From an uncultured Hyphomicrobiales bacterium (lineage in GTDB: Bacteria; Pseudomonadota; Alphaproteobacteria; Rhizobiales; Beijerinckiaceae), in NCBI GenBank assembly GCA_903861645.1, contig CAIOVE010000052.1, positions 21,076 through 85,075 on the forward strand: DNA of 64,000 bases, in the 5' to 3' direction. The position numbers and the translations under genes are program-made. The first letter of the stretch is position 1. Each line of letters begins with the position of its first letter. Shown here piece after piece: positions 58,635-64,000 of this stretch. The notes below the pieces were generated by a model. That model did no database searches and was not told where the DNA came from. It saw nothing but the letters and a program-made list of their open reading frames with translations.

Positions 58635-60068
58635 CTAGTTGGAGCCAAACGAATCCGATGAAAGGATTGGCTCGGAACCACCAATCATGGCGTCGATTTT
58701 TTTCTTCTGGTTCGGCGTAAGTCCGATTGGCGCGCCATCATCGACCGATCGCGAGCGCCGCGTGATTTCGCGCGCAACCAAGGTTTCATCCGGGACCGCC
58801 CGGTTGCGTTCGCTCGCGACCGGCGCGCTGGCTGACGACGCGCCCGCTCTTGCTTGCGAAGCCCGCGCCGTCGCTGACGTCGGCGCCCGGTCGTAGGACG
58901 CGTTGGCCCGCGTGGCGCTGGGTTTGGCTCCGCGCGGCGCGACGGCCCCACTTTCGCGCACGATCGGAGCGGGCTTCGGCGTTTCCTCCCGCGTGGCGAC
59001 GATCACCGGCCGCGCCGTGGCGCCAGCGGGCGGCGGCAGTTCCGCCCTTTTTCGCTTGTCGTCATTGTCGGGCGCGCCCACGGCGTCGGGTCGACCCGCC
59101 GCGGTTGGCGACGACTTGGCGCCGGCGTTTGCCTCCGCGACAGGCGTTGGTTGCGGATTGAGCGGCGGTATCGGCGTCAGCGCGCCTCCGGGAACGAAGG
59201 CGTCGCACGCCTCGCCCTTATGCGTCAGATTGCGCAAAACATCGTAGGCCGACAGCGATATGAGCCAACGCAGGGCCGCCTGCGTTGGCTCGTTTTGCTT
59301 TTCACCGAGGTTGGCGTCGAACAACTCAAGATTGGGAATGACGGACGCGGCCGTTACAAGTGGATTCGGCACGGTTGGCGTTCCAACAAATCTGAAGAAG
59401 CCCGCCGTCGTCTCGTATCCGACGAGCTGCTTCTTATAGGATTTCGCGAAGACGATCGAGGTTGTCTCCGTGTCGGTGACCATCACATCGATGGCGATGC
59501 TGATGCGATAAGTCCGCTTGCCACCCTGAAAGCTGAACGCGCCTCCCTCGGCGACGACGGAATCGATATTCCAGTTCAACTCGGTGATCGCGCCCGTGAT
59601 GTAATATTTCGATCCTAGAATGACCCCCGCCCTCACCGGTCGATAGTCGAGCGTCTGATTCTCGACCTTGACCGATTTGCCATCGCCAAGCTTCTTTTCC
59701 ATCGCGTTTTTCAGTTCCCATTCGGACACCGCGACGGAGCTGCGGTTGACCATCTCGGCGCCCGCCTCCGCGAGGGCGCTGATCATCATCATGTCCGTGC
59801 GCTGGCTGAATGTGCGCGATTGCTGCGTGCCGCCTTCCATGGCGCCCGTGCCATCGGTGAAATCCGCGACCGCCATGCGCCCAATGCGACGCACGTCGAC
59901 ATTGCGCAGGCAGGTTAGGGCAGTGTCCATGGGAGTTGAGTTTTGCCGAGGAACCGTACCCCGGAGCTCAACAACCTCGCTTACCTGGGATGTATCAAGC
60001 TTTTTATAATCGAAATCGCCGCACCCACCGAGCGAAACCGTCAAAACGATGAGTAACGCTACTCTCAC
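58635..60068 (-). CDS. CsgG/HfaB-type outer-membrane secretion lipoprotein
   Basis: Lipoprotein of 477 residues. The lipobox is SLGGC with Cys at 16. Residues from about 40 to 285 match CsgG: VRRIGRMAVADFTDGTGAMEGG, RTDMMMISALAEAGAEMVNRS, SKYYITGAITELNWNIDSVV, RTYRISIAIDVMVTDTETT and FAKSYKKQLVGYETTAGFFRF. CsgG forms a nonameric pore that exports curli subunits; HfaB does the same for the Caulobacter holdfast anchor. The last 190 residues are a Pro/Ala/Ser-rich tail, with a short helical end (GLTPNQKKKIDAMIGG), absent from classical CsgG. The start is GTG at 60068 with a poor ribosome site. Confidence 0.9.
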   Translation of the reverse strand: MRVALLIVLTVSLGGCGDFDYKKLDTSQVSEVVELRGTVPRQNSTPMDTALTCLRNVDVRRIGRMAVADFTDGTGAMEGGTQQSRTFSQRTDMMMISALAEAGAEMVNRSSVAVSEWELKNAMEKKLGDGKSVKVENQTLDYRPVRAGVILGSKYYITGAITELNWNIDSVVAEGGAFSFQGGKRTYRISIAIDVMVTDTETTSIVFAKSYKKQLVGYETTAGFFRFVGTPTVPNPLVTAASVIPNLELFDANLGEKQNEPTQAALRWLISLSAYDVLRNLTHKGEACDAFVPGGALTPIPPLNPQPTPVAEANAGAKSSPTAAGRPDAVGAPDNDDKRKRAELPPPAGATARPVIVATREETPKPAPIVRESGAVAPRGAKPSATRANASYDRAPTSATARASQARAGASSASAPVASERNRAVPDETLVAREITRRSRSVDDGAPIGLTPNQKKKIDAMIGGSEPILSSDSFGSN

Positions 60069-60199
60069 GGAACGCGACGACCCTACTACGAACCATGCGA
60101 GAATATCGATCCGACATGGGATTACAAGACACTGTCTCCCTCCCGATCATGGTTCGGAAACATAGCGCACAATATTTTTGTATCAGAACTTCTTACATT

Positions 60200-60223
60200 G
60201 AGCGCCATCCAAGGATGGCGCTC
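60200..60223 (-). terminator. Strong hairpin after the IalB-family gene
   Basis: An 11-bp perfect stem (GAGCGCCATCC / GGATGGCGCTC) with a 2-base apex lies directly at the end of the IalB-type gene, two bases beyond its stop. No T-run follows closely, so it may work as an RNA-stabilising or partial terminator between that gene and the CsgG-like gene. Confidence 0.6.
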
Positions 60224-60224
60224 A

Positions 60225-60803
60225 TCATTTGGGCGTCGTGGACTGGCCTATATAGTCGCGCCAGGCTGCGGTGAAGCCAACCAAGGATATCGGCAGTTTG
60301 GAAGGCTGATTTTGCGCGTTCTTGAACGCGAGCGTCACCTTGGTTTGAGGGGGCAGCCGCGCGATGCGCTCGCCCAAATCGTTCGTGAAAGCAAGGTCCG
60401 CGTAACAACTGGCTCCAAAGCACGCGTCAAGATTTACGGTCTGTTCCGGAACGCCGCTTTCGAACTGGATCGACAGCTTCTCCCGCGCGCGCACGTTCAC
60501 CGGAAACTGAATGGCGAACACGGGATTGATTGCCGAGGGCGGCTTGCCAATTTCCACGTGAAAGACAAGACGGCGGTTTTCGTCGTAGCCATCCTGCGTC
60601 AGGACGCACAATCGCGTGACGCGATCGGGCGATTGCCCGGTACCGCATTTGACCGACCAGGCGCCATAGGATGTCGTCGATTCGCTTGGCGCGCTGACGT
60701 CGGGCGGCGCGCCGGCCGTCTTGTTTTCAGTGGCCAACGCCATGCCCGAAGCCACGGCCAGCAGCACGGCGATGGGAATGGCAACCCGGTTAAAAGCCAT
60801 CAT
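60225..60803 (-). CDS. Invasion-associated locus B (IalB) family protein
   Basis: Predicted periplasmic or outer-membrane-associated protein of 192 residues. A signal peptide (IPIAVLLAVASGMALA) precedes the family pattern: SYGAWSVKCGTG, TRLCVLTQDGYDENRRLVF, INPVFAIQFPVNVRAREKL, DACFGASCYADLAF and SLVGFTAAWRDY. The four Cys are those of the IalB family, whose members help host-cell entry in Bartonella and are common in Hyphomicrobiales. I choose the ATG at 60803; TTG at 60815 is in frame. It lies between the giant repeat protein (53 bases upstream) and the CsgG-like gene. Confidence 0.85.
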   Translation of the reverse strand: MMAFNRVAIPIAVLLAVASGMALATENKTAGAPPDVSAPSESTTSYGAWSVKCGTGQSPDRVTRLCVLTQDGYDENRRLVFHVEIGKPPSAINPVFAIQFPVNVRAREKLSIQFESGVPEQTVNLDACFGASCYADLAFTNDLGERIARLPPQTKVTLAFKNAQNQPSKLPISLVGFTAAWRDYIGQSTTPK

Positions 60804-60856
60804 GACGGTCGACAATTGTAGAATGGCTTCATCAACATCGATGCATTCCCGTTTGA

Positions 60857-63800
60857 TCAGCGGACGAGGTTTGACTGGGTTGTGCTCGTCTGGACAGCGT
60901 TCTGGATATAGGACGCCACGCCACTGGCGCTCAGCGAGTTTGATCCGCTCAGGCTCGTGGCGCTGATGTTTTGCGTCAGATTGCCGCCGCCAACGGCGCC
61001 GAGCATGGCGAGGTTCGACCCCAGGCTGGATGCCTGCACCGCGCCGGTGGCCCGCGCCGACCCGAGCACGGCGGTCACGGTCTGAACGTTCGACGCCGCG
61101 AGCGGCGTCGAGCCAGCGGAAAGGTTGGATTGCGCCAACGCAAGCCCGGACGCCGCGTTCGTCGACGAAACGAGGTTCACGAATTGCGTCTGGCTTTGCG
61201 TCAGATCGGCGATGGAGACCACGCCGCCATTGGCGTTCGCCGACGACGCGGTCGCGCTGTTGTTCAAGGTCGGCAGATTGAGGGGCGCCGCCGTTTGCGA
61301 AAGGTTACCGCTCAATGTTCCGCCGCTCGCCAGATTGTTCAGCCCAACGTTGATGTTCTGGGTTTGCGCCCCACCCGCGCCGGAGAGGGAGGCGCCGCCC
61401 ATATTGGTTGTCGCGGACAATTGGTTGAGCGGCAGCGCGCCAGCGGAATTCAGCGCGAGGCCGGTGGTTGACGTATTGTCGGAACGCAGGCTGACCGAAC
61501 CGATGTCTTGATAGGTCTGCACGAAGGGCGCGGCTTGTCCGGCGCCAATCGCGGTCGCGCCCGAGGTTCCGATGGAGTTCAGCACGAGGCTGGCGTTCTG
61601 AACGGCGCCATTGACCGCCGCCTGCCCAAGGCTCGCCGTGGAGGACGCGTTGTTGCCAAGGCCGAGAACGCCCGCCAGCGTCGAATTCTGGCCGCCGCTC
61701 AGCGACGTATCCGTCGATTGCACGTTGACCACGTTGCCCAGGATCGTCGACTGCTGACCAACGCCCGCCACGAGGCTGGCGCTGCGACCGGCGACCTGCG
61801 CGGCGCCCGAGCTCGAAACATTGTTCGAGGTGTTGACGCCAAGCAAGGCGTCATTCAGCGACTGCGTTAGGCCGACATCGCCCGATCCAGTCGATGAAAG
61901 GCTCGCGACGTTGATGTTCGAGAGCGCCGACTGCAGTCCCGACGAAATCGACGAGGGCGTCGAGCCGGTGTTGTTGGCCAGCAGGTTGTTGGTGACAACC
62001 TGCGAGGAGCCACTCGGCTGATTAAGCAACTGCGTGACCGTCGCCGTCATCGAGGACGATGTCGCGGTGGACAGGGTGTTGACGCCGCCCGTCGCGACCT
62101 GAGCGACGGATGAAATGGTCGAGCCTTCCGTCGAGGATGAACTGTTGTTGGAAATCAGGTTCGCGCTGTTCTGACCGAACGCGCTGTTGTTTTGTCCGAT
62201 GGCCGAGGCGCCGATCGTTTGAACAGAAGAATAAACGCTCTGGACGTTCAGCGGCAATCCAATGCCGTTGTTCGCGTTCGCGCCAATCTGGTTCGTCGTG
62301 GACGCCGTGCCCTGATAGAGCGCCGCCATGACGCCGCCCGGCGAGGACAGGCTGTTGGTGGGCGGCGGCGGGTTGGGCGAGCCGGGATAGAAGCTGGTGT
62401 TGCCACTCGGCAGCGCGAGGCCGGAGGAACCGCCCGACGCGATCAAACCTTGCGTCTGCTGGTTCAGGTTTGTTCCACCCGATGGTGTGGTCGTCGTGGT
62501 CGCGGGCGCGGCGCCTGTGTTGATGACCGGCAACAGAACAAGGTAGACATTGTTCGGCACGGAATAGTCAACGACGCCGTTATATTGCGACTGATTCCCA
62601 ACCACGTTCGCGAACGTGCCCGACAGCGTGGTCGTATAGGTCAGGATGTCGAACCGCTCTCCGTAGTAGTACTGACCATTCGCGGCGGTGTAGGACAGCG
62701 TGCCGCCGAGGCTGGCGCTGCCCGTGACGGCGAGCTGCGTGTTCTTGGTGCCGTAGGTCAACGTTGTCGGGTTCAGGACCGAGGCGATGTTGACGTCGAG
62801 TTGACCGGTCGAAGCCTGCGTGTAGGAACCGCCAAGCGTATAGGTCGCGACGCCGCCGATCGCGACCGAGCCAAGTGGCATGGTCGATGACAGGTCAATG
62901 GTTCCCGCGTTGGTCACGGAGAGCGCGCCAAGCGATCCGCCGGCGTTGCCAACCAATGTGCTGTATTGCGTCACCGTCGCGGCGTTCAGGCCGCTGACGG
63001 GATAATTGGCGGACACGAAAGTATTGGCGTTGCCATTGGTCCAGTCGCCGATGATCAGATTACCGCCCGTGCCGGCGGTATTGCTCGTAATCGTACCCTG
63101 GACGCCAGAACCGGTGGAGGCCGCGCCAGCCGTCGCGCCGCCCAGTACTCGCAGCGTGGAGCCGTTCGCGATCTGCGTGCCACCCGTATAGGTGTTCGTG
63201 CTGGCTCCACCGAGCGCGAGCAGACCGCCGCCGGTCACAACCACATTGCCCGATCCGGTGATGCCCGTGGCGATCGTCGTCGTGGTGCCGGAGGCGATGT
63301 TGAAGGTCGGATCGCCCGTAACGGTGATCGCGTTGGCGATCGACGTGGCCCCGGTGACCGACAGGGTCGCGGTCTGGCCGGCGTTGCCGACCAGCGCGAG
63401 CGCTCCTGAGCCGAGCGCGGCGCCCGCGTTTATCTTGAGCGTCGCCCCGGCGTCGACCGTGGTTCCGCCGTCATAGGTGTTGACGCCGTTGAGCGTCAGC
63501 GTGCCGCCGCTGACGACAACGCCGCCGCCCGAGCCTTGCACAACGCCAGCGAACACGTCGCTCGTGGCGCCATTCGTCACGGTAAGGGTCTGGCCGCCGA
63601 GATTCGCGACGCCGGTCGAGGCGCCCGCGAGGCTCACGATCGACGCGCCGCTCGTCGTGCTGGCGATATCGAAGTTTCCGTTCGCCGTCACGCCACTCGA
63701 CGAGGCGATCGCGCCCGCGCCGGTCAACGCCAGCGTGGCGCCCGTCGTGATGGACGTCGCGCCGGTATAGGCGTTGGAACCGGACAACGTCTGCGCGCCG

Positions 63801-64000
63801 CCGGTGACATTCACGCCGCCAAATCCAGCGATGCCGCCCGCGAAGGTCGTCGAGCCATAGGTGATCGACAGATCCTTGGAGCCGAGCGTCACCACGCCCG
63901 AACCGGCCAGCGTCGTGATCGCCGCGCCGCTCGTCGTGCTGGCGATATCGAATGTACCGTCCGCGGTCACGCCGCTCGACGAGGCGATCGCGCCCGCGCC
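60857..64000 (-). CDS. Giant secreted repeat protein (autotransporter-like passenger without barrel), 3' part
   Basis: At least 1047 residues; the N-terminus lies beyond the window. From the edge to about 62525 the protein is a passenger-type beta-helix with repeats such as YTGATSITTGATLALTGAG, TYDGGTTVDAGATLKINAG and TYTGGTQIANGSTLRVLGG (PATR-like), ending in the usual pre-barrel stretch (FDILTYTTTLSGTFANVVG, then NVYLVLLP). A Pro/Ser/Thr linker (NPPPPTNS) follows. The last 555 residues are not a barrel but a Ser/Asn/Gln/Ala-rich domain (AIGQNNSAFGQNSANLISN, GGNLTQNISATSLSGSN), with no aromatic C-terminus (ends QSNLVR). Probably a surface adhesin or fibre subunit exported by the CsgG-like pore. 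Confidence 0.85.
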   Translation of the reverse strand, partial: GAGAIASSSGVTADGTFDIASTTSGAAITTLAGSGVVTLGSKDLSITYGSTTFAGGIAGFGGVNVTGGAQTLSGSNAYTGATSITTGATLALTGAGAIASSSGVTANGNFDIASTTSGASIVSLAGASTGVANLGGQTLTVTNGATSDVFAGVVQGSGGGVVVSGGTLTLNGVNTYDGGTTVDAGATLKINAGAALGSGALALVGNAGQTATLSVTGATSIANAITVTGDPTFNIASGTTTTIATGITGSGNVVVTGGGLLALGGASTNTYTGGTQIANGSTLRVLGGATAGAASTGSGVQGTITSNTAGTGGNLIIGDWTNGNANTFVSANYPVSGLNAATVTQYSTLVGNAGGSLGALSVTNAGTIDLSSTMPLGSVAIGGVATYTLGGSYTQASTGQLDVNIASVLNPTTLTYGTKNTQLAVTGSASLGGTLSYTAANGQYYYGERFDILTYTTTLSGTFANVVGNQSQYNGVVDYSVPNNVYLVLLPVINTGAAPATTTTTPSGGTNLNQQTQGLIASGGSSGLALPSGNTSFYPGSPNPPPPTNSLSSPGGVMAALYQGTASTTNQIGANANNGIGLPLNVQSVYSSVQTIGASAIGQNNSAFGQNSANLISNNSSSSTEGSTISSVAQVATGGVNTLSTATSSSMTATVTQLLNQPSGSSQVVTNNLLANNTGSTPSSISSGLQSALSNINVASLSSTGSGDVGLTQSLNDALLGVNTSNNVSSSGAAQVAGRSASLVAGVGQQSTILGNVVNVQSTDTSLSGGQNSTLAGVLGLGNNASSTASLGQAAVNGAVQNASLVLNSIGTSGATAIGAGQAAPFVQTYQDIGSVSLRSDNTSTTGLALNSAGALPLNQLSATTNMGGASLSGAGGAQTQNINVGLNNLASGGTLSGNLSQTAAPLNLPTLNNSATASSANANGGVVSIADLTQSQTQFVNLVSSTNAASGLALAQSNLSAGSTPLAASNVQTVTAVLGSARATGAVQASSLGSNLAMLGAVGGGNLTQNISATSLSGSNSLSASGVASYIQNAVQTSTTQSNLVR
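63645..63721 (-). repeat. Long DNA direct repeat in the giant protein gene, copy 1
   Basis: This 77-base stretch recurs at 63924-64000 with few changes, 279 bases apart (93 codons). It encodes the passenger unit reading GAGAIASSSGVTANGNFDIA in this copy. It reflects recent duplication of a passenger repeat. Confidence 0.8.
63924..64000 (-). repeat. Long DNA direct repeat in the giant protein gene, copy 2
   Basis: Partner of copy 1, running to the window edge and encoding GAGAIASSSGVTADGTFDIA. The repeat probably continues further into the gene outside the window. Confidence 0.8.

Noticed and set aside
62192..63770. Several plus-strand frames opposite the giant repeat protein
   Set aside because: They arise from the repeat composition of the minus-strand gene and show no family match.

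Overview
The window reads as chromosomal DNA of a GC-rich alphaproteobacterium, most likely Hyphomicrobiales (Rhizobiales). This rests on the recF-gyrB pair, the acnA-ccmABCDG order, an ATP-dependent pckA, an IalB-family protein, small Omp25/Omp31-like porins and many Bug-type periplasmic binding proteins. I cannot name the genus from sequence reading alone. No rRNA, CRISPR array or intact insertion sequence was seen; there is one tRNA, Ala(CGC).

Layout. 1-12.6 kb is mostly housekeeping: an MscS-type channel (5' end outside the window), a CAP-domain lipoprotein, a fumarylacetoacetase-family enzyme, a TAXI-like protein, a HugZ-like flavin/haem protein, pckA, a YbjQ-family protein, purH, a short unknown gene, recF and gyrB. 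12.7-39.5 kb is an accessory catabolic region. It holds five orphan Bug-type solute-binding proteins, a UbiD-type decarboxylase, a TauD/TfdA dioxygenase, a rhodanese, two amidohydrolases, three VOC/extradiol-type proteins, a complete branched-chain-type ABC importer (livKHMGF-like), a GMC dehydrogenase with its Tat-exported small subunit, a LysR regulator, a Rieske ferredoxin and a cytochrome c/beta-propeller fusion. Together they suggest uptake and oxidative breakdown of aromatic or other organic acids. 39.5-52.6 kb returns to core genes: a SEC-C protein, acnA, the ccmABCDG cytochrome c maturation operon (split by an acyltransferase gene), asd, mutT, yggU/yggT and tRNA-Ala.

52.7-55.8 kb, just past the tRNA, is a scrap yard: the ATPase end of a bacteriocin-type ABC exporter, an intact Rieske oxygenase, and 3' ends of an IclR regulator and of an amidohydrolase fused tail to tail. 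A 45-bp imperfect direct repeat occurs twice here.

55.9-64 kb is the most unusual part. All genes except a CheY-like receiver run on the minus strand: a very large secreted repeat protein (N-terminus outside the window), an IalB-family periplasmic protein, a CsgG/HfaB-type outer-membrane export lipoprotein with a long disordered tail, a small secreted two-cysteine protein, and two beta-barrel outer-membrane proteins. The large protein looks like an autotransporter passenger but has no barrel; a Ser/Asn/Gln-rich domain of about 555 residues takes its place. I propose that this is a curli- or holdfast-anchor-like surface fibre system in which the CsgG-type pore replaces the barrel.
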